Part shown: one piece after another, positions 25,334 to 38,000 of the stretch
Layout of the letters: each line of letters begins with the position of its first letter
Position numbering within the stretch: the stretch's first letter is position 1
NCBI RefSeq assembly: GCF_001006005.1
Contig: NZ_CP011254.1
Span: 2,914,001-2,978,000, forward strand
Origin: Serratia fonticola
GTDB taxonomy: Bacteria > Pseudomonadota > Gammaproteobacteria > Enterobacterales > Enterobacteriaceae
Length of the DNA: 64,000 bases
Direction of reading: 5' to 3'
Program-made: the position numbers and the translations under genes
Notes under the pieces: model-generated
Told to the model about the DNA's origin: nothing
Seen by the model: the letters and a program-made list of their open reading frames with translations, nothing else
Database searches by the model: none

Positions 25334-27472
25334 TCATGCTACGCCCTGTTCTTTATTGATCGGCTTATTGGCTGCCTGCAGGATCTGATCCCGTGGCCCA
25401 TCGGCCACCACGCGGCCGTTATCCAGCACCACGATACGATCCACCAGCTTCAACAGCGCTGGCCGATGGGTGACCAGCACCAGCGTGCGGCCGCTGAGCC
25501 AGCCGTGCATCTGGCGGATCACGTACTCTTCCAACTGTTCATCCATGGAGGCGGTAGGTTCATCCAGCAGCACGATTTGCGGGTTGCGCAGGATCATACG
25601 GCTCAGCAACACCATCTGGCGCTGGCCGCCGGACAGGCCGCGGCCTCCTTCATGAATAATGCGATCCAGGCTGGCGGCGTCCTGTTGCACCAGGCTCAGT
25701 GCGCCCGAGATCCGCAGCGCCTGGAGCATTTCCGATTCGGTAGCATGAGGGTGGCCGAGCATCAGGTTCTGGCGCAGACTGCCGAAAAACAGCCGCGACT
25801 CCTGCGAGAGAAAGCCCAGTTGGCGGCGCACATCGCTGGGATCGATATGGCTGATATCGACACCGTCGATGATCACCTTGCCCCGGGTGGCGCTCGCCTG
25901 GCCGGAAAGCAGCTTCAGCAGCGTCGATTTCCCCGCGCCGACCTTGCCGAGGATCGCTACCCGTTCGCCGGGTTTGATCTCCAGATTATTGACGGTGATC
26001 GAGTTATCCCCTTTCTCGACGTCGTAGCTGTATTGCAGATTGCGCAGTTGGAAATGGCCGCTTAGCACCGGGCAATGAGCCATCTTGCCCTCTTCCGGCT
26101 TGTCGAGCGGCTTCTTCAACAGATCGTCAAGGCCGGTCATGGCGGTTTTGGCGTGCTGCCAGCGTGAGAACACCATGGTCAACTGCATCAGCGGGGCAAT
26201 GGTGCGTGAGGAAAGCAGGCTACAGGCCACCATGGTACCGGTAGTGATATCGCCAGCGAGCACCAGATAGCTGCCAAACACCAGCATCCCGGCATAGGTC
26301 AACTGCTGTACCGTTGAGGCCCAACCGCTGAGCCGCGCGCCCCACAGCCGCTGCTGCATACCGATGTTGGCACTGACCGCGTGGGTCTGTTCCCATTGGC
26401 GCTGGAAGTAGGGCTCGGCTTGCAGTGCCTTGATATCCTCAACCCCTTCGATCGACTCAACCAGCACCGCGTTGCGCAGAGCGCTTTCCCGCATGCCTTC
26501 CTTCGCCAGCCTGGCCATCGGCCATTGCAGCAAGATGCCAGGAATGACGATCAGCGGGATTGCCAGCATCGGGATAAACACCAGCGGGCCGCCGACCAGC
26601 GCCATAATGGCGAGGAACAGCAGCACGAACGGCATATCCGCCGCCGCACCCACGGTGGTGGAGGTCAGCAATTCCCGTACCTGATCGATCTCCCGCAGCT
26701 GCGAGATAAACGAGCCGGTCGATTTTGGCCGCGCTTCGTTTTTGATCGCCAGGGCGCGGGCAAACAGCATGCCGGAGATCTTCAGGTCGATTTTCTTGCC
26801 CATCAGATCGGAGATCACGGTGCGCGACAGGCGGATGGCATACTCCAGCGCCGCCGCGATCAGCACCCCAAAGAACAGCACCCACAAGGTGGAGTAAGAC
26901 TGAGCCGGAATAACCCGGTCATAGACCTGCATCGAAAACAGAATACCGGCGAGTGCCAGTACGTTGCTGATGATCGAGGCCAGCGAGATCTCGCCGATTT
27001 GCCGTTTGGCCCCGCGAAAATGTTGCCAGAACCAGTGCTTGCGGTAGGGCTGTACGAAGTCGTCGATACGCGCATCCTGCCCGCGCTCCGCCGCCCCCAG
27101 CAGCACAATGCTGCCTTGCCCTTTCAGCAGCAACTCCACCAACTCGGCCTCTCGTTGCACGTCGCCGCTGTCGTTGAGCCAGTACAGCGCCTTGCCTTCG
27201 CTGTCGAGGGATTCGATCACCATCAGGCCGCCGTCGTCGATCTCGATCAGGGCGGGTAGGATCTCGTTACGCCAGCGGACTTTCTCCCGCGGCTGCAAGC
27301 TGACGCTAAGCCCCATCAGGTGGCCCAGACGTTCCAGCCGGCGCGGGGCAGGCAGTTGTTCATACCAGCGCATTTGCTGGCGGACGGATTTGATATCGAC
27401 AGCCAGACCGTAGCCGTTGGCCGCCCGGGCCATGGCTGCGATCCAGGCTTCGAGTGATGCAGGTTGTGACAT
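25334..27472 (-). CDS. bapC: Type I secretion ABC transporter (LapB/BapC-like)
   Basis: The 712-residue transporter has an N-terminal C39-peptidase-like domain (about 1-130) that lacks a convincing catalytic cysteine, as in LapB and RTX exporters. A six-helix membrane domain follows. The ATPase domain has Walker A GKVGAGKST (near residue 506), the signature LSGGQRQ and Walker B IVLLDEPTASMD. ATG 27472 is chosen because AGGAG lies six bases before it; the frame from 27493 has no such site. It powers export of the giant adhesin in one step across both membranes. Only 10 bp separate it from bapD. Confidence 0.92.
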   Translation of the reverse strand: MSQPASLEAWIAAMARAANGYGLAVDIKSVRQQMRWYEQLPAPRRLERLGHLMGLSVSLQPREKVRWRNEILPALIEIDDGGLMVIESLDSEGKALYWLNDSGDVQREAELVELLLKGQGSIVLLGAAERGQDARIDDFVQPYRKHWFWQHFRGAKRQIGEISLASIISNVLALAGILFSMQVYDRVIPAQSYSTLWVLFFGVLIAAALEYAIRLSRTVISDLMGKKIDLKISGMLFARALAIKNEARPKSTGSFISQLREIDQVRELLTSTTVGAAADMPFVLLFLAIMALVGGPLVFIPMLAIPLIVIPGILLQWPMARLAKEGMRESALRNAVLVESIEGVEDIKALQAEPYFQRQWEQTHAVSANIGMQQRLWGARLSGWASTVQQLTYAGMLVFGSYLVLAGDITTGTMVACSLLSSRTIAPLMQLTMVFSRWQHAKTAMTGLDDLLKKPLDKPEEGKMAHCPVLSGHFQLRNLQYSYDVEKGDNSITVNNLEIKPGERVAILGKVGAGKSTLLKLLSGQASATRGKVIIDGVDISHIDPSDVRRQLGFLSQESRLFFGSLRQNLMLGHPHATESEMLQALRISGALSLVQQDAASLDRIIHEGGRGLSGGQRQMVLLSRMILRNPQIVLLDEPTASMDEQLEEYVIRQMHGWLSGRTLVLVTHRPALLKLVDRIVVLDNGRVVADGPRDQILQAANKPINKEQGVA

Positions 27473-27498
27473 AAGCGCTCCTGGCAAAATCATTCAGA

Positions 27499-28896
27499 CT
27501 ACAGCGACGGTAAGCTGTCGCCACTGGCTCGTTGGCGCTCGATACCCAACATATCCAATAAGTTGTCGACCGCGGAGGCATAGCGCACCGCCGCGTCCCA
27601 GCCGTCGTACAGCGCGGTGACGCGTGAGGTTTCTGCCTGCAGTACGTCTTGTTCCACGCTGAGCAGGTCGTTCAGGCTGCGCTTGCTGAGCTTGTACTCG
27701 TCCTGGTAGACGCTGCGGGTATAGTCCGCGCTGCTCAGCTGTTGCGCTCCGGCCAGCTCCCGCTGCTGTGCACCGATCAGATCGGCATAAGCGGTAGAGG
27801 CTTTCTGGTTCATATCCAGTTTGGCGGCTTCAACCTGAGCCTGTGCTGCCTGGCGATCGCCCTCGGCGGCATCAACCTTGGCATTGACCGCGCCGCCCTG
27901 ATAGATCGGTGCCTGCACCACCAGCTGCAACTGATCGTTCCAATAGGATCGGGCGTCGTTGCCATCGCTCTCGTAGCGGGTGCGGCCTGCCTGGACGGAA
28001 ACGGTCGGCCAATGTTGGGCCTCCGCCTGGCGAATGCGCTGGGTAGCGGCTTCCTGCTTGGCCTGGGCGCTGAGCACCGCATTGCTTTTTTGATAGGGCA
28101 GCGACTTGAGGGTGATTTTCTGTTGCAGCAGTTGCTGCGGCAGGTCGGGCAATTTATCCGGCACGACGCCGGTCAATACGGAAAGCTGCGCCAGGGCCGA
28201 ACGGTGTTGGGCGCGATACTGTTCCAGCGTGGCGTTCATCCCGGCGATGCGGGTTTGCGCCTGTAACACGTCGGATTGTGAACTGAGGCCAGCATTGGCC
28301 CGCAGCTCGGCAATTTCCTTGACCCGGTTCAGCGACACCAGATTGCGCTCCGCCGCAATGCCCAAGTCCTGATAGCGCTTGACCTGTAGGTAAGCCTGCA
28401 GCGTTTGCTGTCCTACTTCGGTCATGGTTTGGTACAGCGTGTAGCGATAGGCGTCGGAGAGGTTATTTTGCTCCTCAATGCTGCCGCTGGTTTTGCCGAA
28501 GTCATACAGCAACTGGTTCAGGGTCACGCCTGCCGAGGCGTTGTTGTTCAAGGTACCGGAAGAGTCGGTCTGGCTGGATTTGCCAAAATTGCTGTTGAGG
28601 GCAATTTGTGGGAACCAGGCGCTTTGCGCCAGCGCCAGATCGGCTTTACCCACGTTAATCTGCGCCGAAGCCTGGGCGATCTGCGGGTTACGAGCAAAGG
28701 CTCGCAGGATCGCATCCTGTAAAGTGAGCGTCATCACCGAACGCTCCGTCGGTGCGGCTTGCCAGTTAAATTCGACCTGCGGTGCGGCGAGAGACTGACC
28801 AGTCAGCCCGCCTAATCCGCCCAAAAACAGTCCGATTGTGGCCGCACGCCGTAGCGTGAGCCGAGCTCCATCCATGCCATAAAGGTGTCTTTTCAT
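27499..28896 (-). CDS. bapB: TolC-family outer-membrane channel (BapB/LapE-like)
   Basis: About 465 residues. ATG 28896 is chosen since it starts a signal peptide (RAATIGLFLGGLGGLTGQS, ending LAA); the longer frame from 29004 runs into upstream non-coding DNA. The two TolC repeats are visible as paired long helical regions (LALAQSAWFPQIALNSNFGK and the parallel AEAQHWPTVSVQAGRTRYES). It should form the trimeric tunnel through which the adhesin is secreted. It lies 26 bp upstream of the ABC gene and 190 bp downstream of the adhesin gene. The ribosome-binding site before 28896 is weak, so the exact start is uncertain. Confidence 0.87.
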   Translation of the reverse strand: MKRHLYGMDGARLTLRRAATIGLFLGGLGGLTGQSLAAPQVEFNWQAAPTERSVMTLTLQDAILRAFARNPQIAQASAQINVGKADLALAQSAWFPQIALNSNFGKSSQTDSSGTLNNNASAGVTLNQLLYDFGKTSGSIEEQNNLSDAYRYTLYQTMTEVGQQTLQAYLQVKRYQDLGIAAERNLVSLNRVKEIAELRANAGLSSQSDVLQAQTRIAGMNATLEQYRAQHRSALAQLSVLTGVVPDKLPDLPQQLLQQKITLKSLPYQKSNAVLSAQAKQEAATQRIRQAEAQHWPTVSVQAGRTRYESDGNDARSYWNDQLQLVVQAPIYQGGAVNAKVDAAEGDRQAAQAQVEAAKLDMNQKASTAYADLIGAQQRELAGAQQLSSADYTRSVYQDEYKLSKRSLNDLLSVEQDVLQAETSRVTALYDGWDAAVRYASAVDNLLDMLGIERQRASGDSLPSL

Positions 28897-29085
28897 TATC
28901 GCTACCACATCTATGCCGATAACTGCGCTTGGTTGCCGTTTCGGCTTTGTTATTGTGACGATCGTTAATTTCGGCGGCCCGTCTCCCGAACGGAACCGCC
29001 GCACTGCCTTGGCCTGAACTCTGTCATTCCCATGTCACTGGCTCGCCGCATTGCACGAGCCAGTGACTGACGGAGAGGCCGGGTA

Positions 29086-32000
29086 CTACACCAGATTGAC
29101 GTGCAGGCCTTGCTGCACCAGAACATCTCCCAGGGTGTTGCCGCTTTCGAGGGCGGAGTTGTGGTAAACGTCGAACACTTGGCCATCGACCGTCCGTTGG
29201 CCCACAGAGCTCCAGGTGCCGCCTTCGGCCTGGGTCAGATTGACCTGGTCACCGACGCTGCCCTTGATCAGCAGGTTGTCGCTGGCAGCATCCTTGACGT
29301 TCAGCGCCTCGTGCAGATCCAGCGTGATGCTGTTGGTGCCGCTGGTGCCCAAATCGAAGATATCGATGTGTTGCACCTTCAGACCCAAGGCCGTCAGATC
29401 CAGGTTGAGGTTTTTGCCATCCAGCTCCAGGGTATCGATACCCGCGCCGCCGTCGATCGACAGGAAGTCGAGGGCGTTGACGTGGATCACATCGTTACCG
29501 CTGCTGCCATGGATGGTGTCGCCGCTGGCAGTAGTGCCATTCGCCAGATTGATGGTGACGCCGCCAATGCTGAAGGTGGTGTCTTCAACCGTGGTAACAC
29601 CAGCGGTATCCACCGGCAGCGTTGGGTTCACCACCAGCGTGCTGGTGACTGGCTCGCTGGTATCCGTGGTGGTCTGGGTAGTGCTGACCTCGCTGGTTGG
29701 CGTGCTGGTCTCGGTGGTGGTGTGCTGCACTGCAGCTACCTGAGCATGCTGTACAGCGGTGTTATCGGTCGTGCTGTCGGTGCCGGTGTTTTCTGAACCC
29801 GACGTATCCAGCGACAGCGTTTCGACCGCCACGTTAGCCGTCAGCAGCAGTGGCAGTTCGATACCGGAAGTCAGCCCCGCAGAGACGCTGACCCCGTTAC
29901 CCGCCAGGTCGGTGACAGAAGCCGCCACCGCGGTGCCCAACAGGGTAGGGATCAGGTTGAGCACGTTCAGACCCTTGAGGGCGTTGGTGGTGTCGAATTT
30001 CACCGTCCAATGTCCGGTGGCATCCACGGTGCCTTGCAAGGTGCTGCCCAGCAAGGTCACGCTAACCTTCGCGCCTTGTTGCACGTTCAGGCTGGTACCG
30101 CTGACGGTCAGGCCGTTAGTCAGAATGCCCAGAGCACCCGTCAGGGTTCCTAGGGCATCGATGCCCAACAACGGCAGCGCGTGGGTTTTCACCGTAGCGC
30201 TGGCGTTGGCCGAGCTGGTGTTACCGTAGCGGTCGGTGACGGTAACACCGACCGACAATGGCCCATCAGCCAGGTTGACCAGGTTCAGGGTAGGAACGCT
30301 GACGCTCCATTTCCCGTCGTTGCCTACGGCGGCGGTCAATACCAGCCCTCCCACATTGACGCTGACGCTACCGCCGATGGCGTTGGTGGTGGTGCCGCCG
30401 ATCAGCTGGTTCAGGTTGGCTTCGCTCAGGTTGAGGAAACCATCGCCAAACAGGCTGCCCAGGTTAACGGTCGGCAGGTTGTGGATGCCCACGCCCAGAT
30501 CGGCGCTGATGCTGCCGGTTTTCCCTGCGGAGTTGGTGACCGAAACGCCCAGTGACAGATTGCCATCCAGCAGGCTGGACAGGTTGAGCGGCGTCAGGCT
30601 GAGTGACCAACTGCCATCGGCCTTCACCTGGGTGGTGAAGGTATTGCTGCCGAGGTTAACCTGAATGGTTGAACCCGGCGCGTTGGTGGCGTGACCGCTG
30701 ATGATCTGGTTGCCGGTCGCTTCCAGCGCATTCAGCAGGCCATCACCGCCAAACAGCGGATCCAGCGTCAGGGTTGGCAGGGCGTTGATCAACACGTTGA
30801 GCGGGCTGGCCTGGCTCACGGTGTTACCTGCCGCATCGGTGAGGCTGGCGGTGACGTTGGTCACGCCATCCAACAGTCCTTGCAGATCCAGCGTTGGGAT
30901 CGGCAGTTGCCATTTGCCGGTGGCATCGACGCTGGTGGTGTAGGTGTGGCTGCCCAGCGTCAGAGTGATGGTGGTCCCGGCCGACACGTTACCTGCGTTG
31001 CCGCTCAGGATCTGCGGTGACAGCAGATCGCTCAGATCCAGCGTGCCGTTGCCAAACAGCGGGTTGAGCGTCAGCGTTGGCAGGATGGTTGCCACGTTGA
31101 GGCCCAGGCTGGCACCGCTGGTGTTACCTGCCGGATCGGTGACCGTGGCGCTGACGATCAGATTACCCGCCGCCAGATCCGCCAACTGCAGCGGATTGAT
31201 GGTGGCGCTCCAGCCACCATCGGCATCGACAACGGCGTTCAGTTGCAGCGTGCCGACCTTGATTACCACCTGGGAACCCGCCGCCGCATTGGTGGTGGTA
31301 CCGCTGATGGTCTGGGTCAGCAGCGCTTCGGCCGCATTGAGGAAGCCGTCACCGCCAAACAGCGGGTTGAGTGCCAGCGTTGGCAGCTTGTTGACGATCA
31401 CATCAATCGCCGTATTCAGCACGCCGGTGTTACCGGAGCCATCTAGCACCGAAACGCCAACGTTGATATTGCCATCCAGCAGGGTGTGCAGATCGGCAGG
31501 TTGCAGCACCAGGCTGAACTTGCCGTCGCCACCGACGGTGGTCAGGAAGTTTTTACCGCCAAGAGAAACCTGCACCTGCGCACCTGCGCTGGCAAAGGCT
31601 ACGGTACCGCTGACGGTTTGTGCCACCAGAGCTTCTGCCGCGTTGAGGAAGCCATCACCGCCAAACAGCGGATCGAGCGTGATCACCGGTAGTTTCACAT
31701 CCAGCTGTAGCCCGGCAGTGGCGCTGGTGGTGTTACCTACAGCGTCGGTCGCGGTTGCGGTGACGGTAAAGTTACCGTTGCCCAGCCCTTGCAGGACACC
31801 GAGGATATCCGGCGTGACGGTGGCACTCCATTGGCCGCCAGCGCCTACGGTGGCAGTCAGAGTTTGCGACCCGGCAATGTTCAGATTAATGGTGGAGCCT
31901 GCCGCCAGATTGGTGACGGTGCCGCCGATGGTCTGGTTCAGCAACAGGTCTGCCACGTTGAGGATGCCGTCACCAAAGATCGGATCCAGCACGATGTGCG

Positions 32001-35000
32001 GCAGATTGTGGATGATGGCGGTGATATCGATGTTTTTGCTCACCACGTTACCGGCAGAGTCGGTCACCGAAACGCCCAGCGCCAGATTGCCGTCGCTCAG
32101 CGCGGCCAGATCCAGCGGTGGGATCGCCAGGCTCCAGGTACCGTCACTGCCAACGCTGGCGGTGTAGGTTTTGGTACCCAGGCTGACGCTAACGCTGCCA
32201 CCGCCGATACCGAGACCGTTAATGACCCCGCTGACAGTCTGTGATACACCGGCTTCTACCGCATTCAGCAGGCCATCGCCAAAGGCGGTGACCGGGCCGA
32301 TCACCGGCAGGTTGTGGGTCAGCACGTCGATATCGATCAGGTCGTTGACCACGTTGCCGTGGGAGTCGACGATCTGCACGTTGACCTGCGCCAGACCATC
32401 ACCCAACAGGTTGAGCTGGCTAGGCAGCAGTGACACGCTCCACTGGCCGTTACCGCCAACTACCGCATCCAGCGTGATGCCAGCGATGGTGACGTGAACA
32501 ACCGCACCGTTGTAATCGCCAGTGGCGTTACCGCTGATCACCTGAGTCAGCAGCGATTCGGCCAGGTTCAGCACGCCATCGCCGCCAAACAGGGCGTTAA
32601 CCCCCGCACCGAGCGTTTTGTTCAACGCCACGTTCAGCGTTACGTCGGTATGGCTGCTGTTGCCAGCGGTGTCGGTCAGCGTGACGCCGATGATCTGCGG
32701 CCCATCGGTCAGGCTTTGCAGGTTGAGCGACGGCAGTGGAATGCTCCATTTGCCATCCGGGCCAACCACCACGCTGGCGGTCAATGGCCCCAGCGTAATG
32801 GTGACGGTTTCACCAATGCCGCCAGTACCGGTCAAGGCCTGGCCAAGCAGGGCTTCTGCCAGCGTCAGGATATTGTCCCCGGCCAGCAGATCGACCGACA
32901 GCAGCGGTGCTGTGGTATCGGTAGTAATGACGTGCGTTGCTGGCGTGGTGTTGCCTGCGGCGTCGCTCAAGGTGGCATTGATGGTGCTGCTACCCTGCGG
33001 CAGGTTAACCAGATCTGCCGGTGGCACGTTGACCGACCAGGTGCCGGTGCCACTGACCTGTGCACTGTAGGTTTTGCCATTCAGCGTAACGGTGACAATG
33101 CGGCCCGCTTCCGACACCGAAGCGGTACCGGATATCGCCTGGGCGACGGTGCTTTCACTGGCGTTCAATACGTCGTTACCCGCGAAGGTATTGATGGTGA
33201 GCGTCGGTGGAATGCGGTCGACCAACACGGTTTCGCTGGCGGTAAACACCGTCGGCAGCGGTGACAGCAGCGTGGTGCTGGCCGTAACCACGATATTGCC
33301 GTCAACCGGGAAGGTCACCACGGTGCTGAAAGTGCCATCCGCCAAGGTAGTGACCGGAATACCCAGCGGTAAGCCACCCACGGTAATGGTGACGACCTGC
33401 CCAAGGCCGATCCCACCGACCACTTTACCGGTCAGGTTGATGATCAACCCGACTTCACTGGCGTTAACGATATTATCGCCGGTGATCGGATCAACGGTAA
33501 TAATCTGGCCCGGAGGCGTCAGGTTAACGTTGAAGCTGTGGTTATCGACGGCGACGTTACCGGCCTGATCGCTGACCTGAGCCGTGATGCTTGGCGTCCC
33601 GCTCAGGGCTTTCAGATCGGCTGGTGGCACCGATACGCTCCAACTGCCATTCGCCAATACCACCCCGGTATAGGTTTTGCTGTTGAGCGTAACGGTCACC
33701 TGTTGCCCAACCGCGACGTTGGTGGACGTACCGGTTATCAGCTGTACCGACTGACTTTCGGCATAGTTGATGATGTTATCCGCCGTGAAGTTGGAGATGG
33801 TCACGGTTGGCAGAGTGGTGATTGAGACGTGCACCGAAGAGCCGGCCGTGCCCTGGTTGCCAGCGGCATCCGTGGCGGTCACGGTGATGGTGTTATCACC
33901 TTCAACCAGATCTCTGAGCGCGCCGCTGTTGAGCGCCAGGCTCCAGGTACCATCGCCGTTGACCTGAGCAGCAAAGTTGATGTTGCCGATCTTCACGTTG
34001 ACCGCAGTCGCATCGCCGGAGTTACCGGTCAAAGTTTGCCCCAGGTTGGTTTCGGCCAGATTGAGGAAACCGTCACCGAACGGTGTGTTGATGGTTGGTA
34101 CCGGTGCGGTGAGATCGCTAGTGAAGTTCAGGGCGCTGCTGTTGGTGTTGCCCGCGGCATCGGTCGCCGTGACGGTCAGCACGTGTGGCCCATCCAGCAA
34201 GGTGCTCAGGGTGGCCGCAGGCAGCGGTAACGACCAGTTGCCGTTGATATCAACCTGCGCGTTGTAACTGACGCCATTGACATCGATCACCACTTTCACC
34301 GCCTGGCCTGCGCCATTCACCCCGGTGGTGCCGGTGATCGTCAGCGCACCGGCGGCTTCGCTGATGCTCAGCACACCGTCAACGCCAAACGGCGGAACTA
34401 TGGTAGGAGTCGGCAGCGTCAGCAGGGCGTTAACGTCCAGCGGCGCGGTGGTGGCCGTATTGCCGCCACGATCCTCGACGGTGACCTCAACGGTATGCTG
34501 CCCGTTGGTGAATACGGCAAGCTGTGCTGCGTTGAGTTGCAGAGACCAGCCACCCAGCCCATCGGCCTGAGCGGTAAAGGTCTGCTGATTTGGCAAACCT
34601 TCGTCCACCGTCACCGTGACGATCTGGCCGCTGCCGATCAGACCGGTTTTGCCGGTCAGGGTTTGCGTCAGCGCGGCTTCGGCAATATTCAGCAAACCAT
34701 CGCCAAACGGCAGGTCCAGGGTTGGCAACGGCAGCTTGTTGACCAGAATATCGACCGATCCGTTGGTGCTACTGGTGTTACCCACGCTATCCGTTACGGT
34801 TACCGTGATTGGCCAGGTGCCATCCGGCAGGCCAAGCAGGGTGGCACTGTCGAGTGGCAGCGTCCAGCTACCGTCGGCATTTACCGTGGCGTTCAGGGTC
34901 AGGCCATTAACGTTCACCTTCACGGTCTGGCCGAGATTGCTATTGATGCCGGTGGTGCCGGTGAGGGCACCGCCCAACAAGGCTTCGGCGTGGTTGACGA

Positions 35001-38000
35001 TACCATCGACAAATGGTGTGTTCAGTTCGGCCACCGGCAGCCCGGTGAGGATGCTGTCAAAGTCCAGCGTCGCGCCGTGGCTGTTGCCGCCTTTATCGGT
35101 GGCAACCACGCTGATGGTGTGATCACCATCCACCAGCCCCAGCAGATCGGTAGTCGGTAAGGTGACACTCCACTGGCCGTTGTTGCCGACCGTAGCGTTG
35201 TAGTCTTTACCGTTGAGGCTGACCACCACCGTTTGACCGTTGCCGATAATGCCGGTGGTGCCGGTCAACAGCTGATTGACCCCGGCTTCCACCAGGTTCA
35301 GAGCGCCGTCGCCAAACGGCAGGTTAATGGTTGGATTCGGCAGGAGATGCGACAGGATCTCCAGCGAACCGCCCGCACTGGCTGGGTTACCTGCCGCATC
35401 CACGGCGGAGACCACCACCTGCACGGTGCCGTCTGCCAGCAAGGCCAGGGCATTGGCTGGGATCAGCGCGCTCCAGGTACCATCGTTATTCACGATACCG
35501 TTCACCACGTAGGTACCAATCTGGACCAATACCGGGGTGTTAACCAGCAGGTTGGCTGCTGCACCGCCGATTGGCGTACCGATCCCCAGTTCGGCAATAT
35601 TAAGAATATTGTCACCGAACAGCGGGTTCAGCGTCAGCGATGGCAGCGTATGGGTGTTGACTGCCACCGTGATGGAGTCTGACACGCCGTTACCTGCGGC
35701 GTCGGTGACGCTCACGCCGATAGTCACGTTACCATCCAACAGCCCTTGCAGGATATTGCTTGGGATATTGACGCTCCATGCACCGGTCGTCGGATCCGCC
35801 AGGGCGGTGTAAACGTTGGCACCCAGCGTGACGGTAACGGTCAGGCCCGGGTCGGTATGCCCGCTCAACACTTGCCCCAGCAGCGCTTCCGCCAGGTTCA
35901 GGATGCCGTCACCAGCGAAGATATCGATCTCCAGTAATGGTGGCACGGTGTCAACAGTGACGTTATGGGTGGCGCTGGCCGGGTTCTCGGCGATATCGGT
36001 CACCGAGGCTGTCACGGTCTGCGGGCCTTGTGGCAATGCCTGCACGTCGGCTGATGGAACCGTCGCGCTCCAGCTACCGTCTGCTTGTACCACTGCGGTG
36101 TAGGTTTTGCCGTTAAGCAGCACGCTGACCACCTGGCCAGGCTGCACATGGCTGGATCCCCCGCTGATGATGATGGCAGCATTCGCCTCATTGGCGTTGA
36201 TGATGTCATCACCGGCAATCACGTTGACCGACAGCTGCGGCAGATTGCCCGCATCGGTGATCACGGTGAGGTTGTGGTTGGCGGTAGCCTGGTTGCCAGA
36301 GGTATCGCTAACCGTGGCGGTGAGGGTGTCTTTACCGTCTGGCAAGGCCCCCACATCCACAGCCGGAACCTGCAGGCTCCAACTGCCGTCCGCGCCGACG
36401 ACGGCGGTATAGGTTTTGCCATTGAGCGTTACGGTGACCTGTTGCCCCTGTTCGACGCGTTGGCTGCCCCCGCTGATGGTCAACGGCAGGTTGGATTCCG
36501 CCAGGCTGAGGTAGTCATCGCCGGACAGGGTGTTGATGGTCAACAGCGGCGCCTGGGCCGGGTCGGTATCCAGGGTGATGCCGTGGCTGACGCTGCCGGT
36601 GTTGCCAGCGGCGTCGGTCAAGGTGGCGGTGATGGAGGAGGCACCGTTCGGCAGGTTAGCCAGATCGCCAGCCGGAATGGTGACGCTCCAACTGCCATCC
36701 GCCAGGACCAACCCGTTATAGGTCAAGCCGTTGATGGTGACTTTCACCACCACTGGCTGGCCGCTGTCGTTGATCGGTGCGGTACCGGTGATTTGCAGCG
36801 CTTGCTGGCTTTCGGCGATGTTGATGATGTCATCACCGCTGATGGTGTTGATGGTCAGCACCGGCACGGTCAGATCGACCGTGGCGCTGGAGGTGAGGCT
36901 GGAAGTGTTGCCAGCCACGTCGCCGACGGTGACCCCAATGCTGGTTGGGCCGTCAGGCAGGGCCGCCAGATCGGCACTTGGTACGCTCACGCTCCAGTTG
37001 CCGTTGTTATCGACGATGCCGGTATAGGTTTTCCCTCCCAGGACCACGCTGACGGTTTGCCCACTACCGCTGACGCCAGTGGTGCCGCTCAGCGTTTGAT
37101 CGCTGGTGGATTCCGCCTTGTTCAGATAGCCATCACCAAACGGCGTGTTCAAGGTGGCAACCGGCAGGCTGTTGATCAGCACGCCCAACTGCTGCGAACC
37201 GGTGACCAGATTGCCCGCTTCGTCGGTGGCACTGACGGTGACGGTCAGGTTGCCATCGCCCAGGATCGTCAGGTCGGCTGAAGGAACGGTCGTCGTCCAA
37301 CTGCCATCGGCCTGCACGATTGCTTCGTAGAACTTACCGTTAAGCGCGATGGTGACGCTGGCTCCGGCGGCTACGTTGGTGGAACTCCCGCTGATGCTGA
37401 TCCCTGCGGCGGCTTCGATGGCGTTCAGTTGGTTATCGCCAGTGATTGGGGCAATCGCCAGGGCGCTCTGGGTGAGATCGACCGTGACGTCATGGGTGGC
37501 ACTGGCCGGGTTACCGGCTTTATCGGTGACGTCGGCGGTGATCGTTACACTGCCGTTGGTCAGCAGAGCCAGGTCGGCAGCCGGAACGCTGGTGCTCCAG
37601 GAACCGTCTGCCTGCACGGTGGCGGTATAGGTTTTGCCATTGAGGGTGATGGAAACGATCTGCCCGGCTTCAACATTCAGGCTGCTGCCGCTCAGAGTTT
37701 GCGTTGCCTGCACCTCGGCACCGTCAATAATATTGTTGCCCGCAAAGGTGCCGATGGTCAGCACCGGTGCGTTCAACGCGCTGGCATCAACCCCGATGGC
37801 GTGGGTGACGCTGGTGCTGTTACCGGCGCTATCGGTCAGGGTGGCGACCAGGTTATAGCTGCCATCGGACAGTGCGGTGAGATCGGCGGTTGGCAGCGAA
37901 GTGCTCCACGAACCGTCCGGCTGAACCACTGCGGTGTAGGTTTTACCGTTCAACGTCAGCGTCACGGTACGACCTGCATCCCCGATGGAGGCGGTGCCCG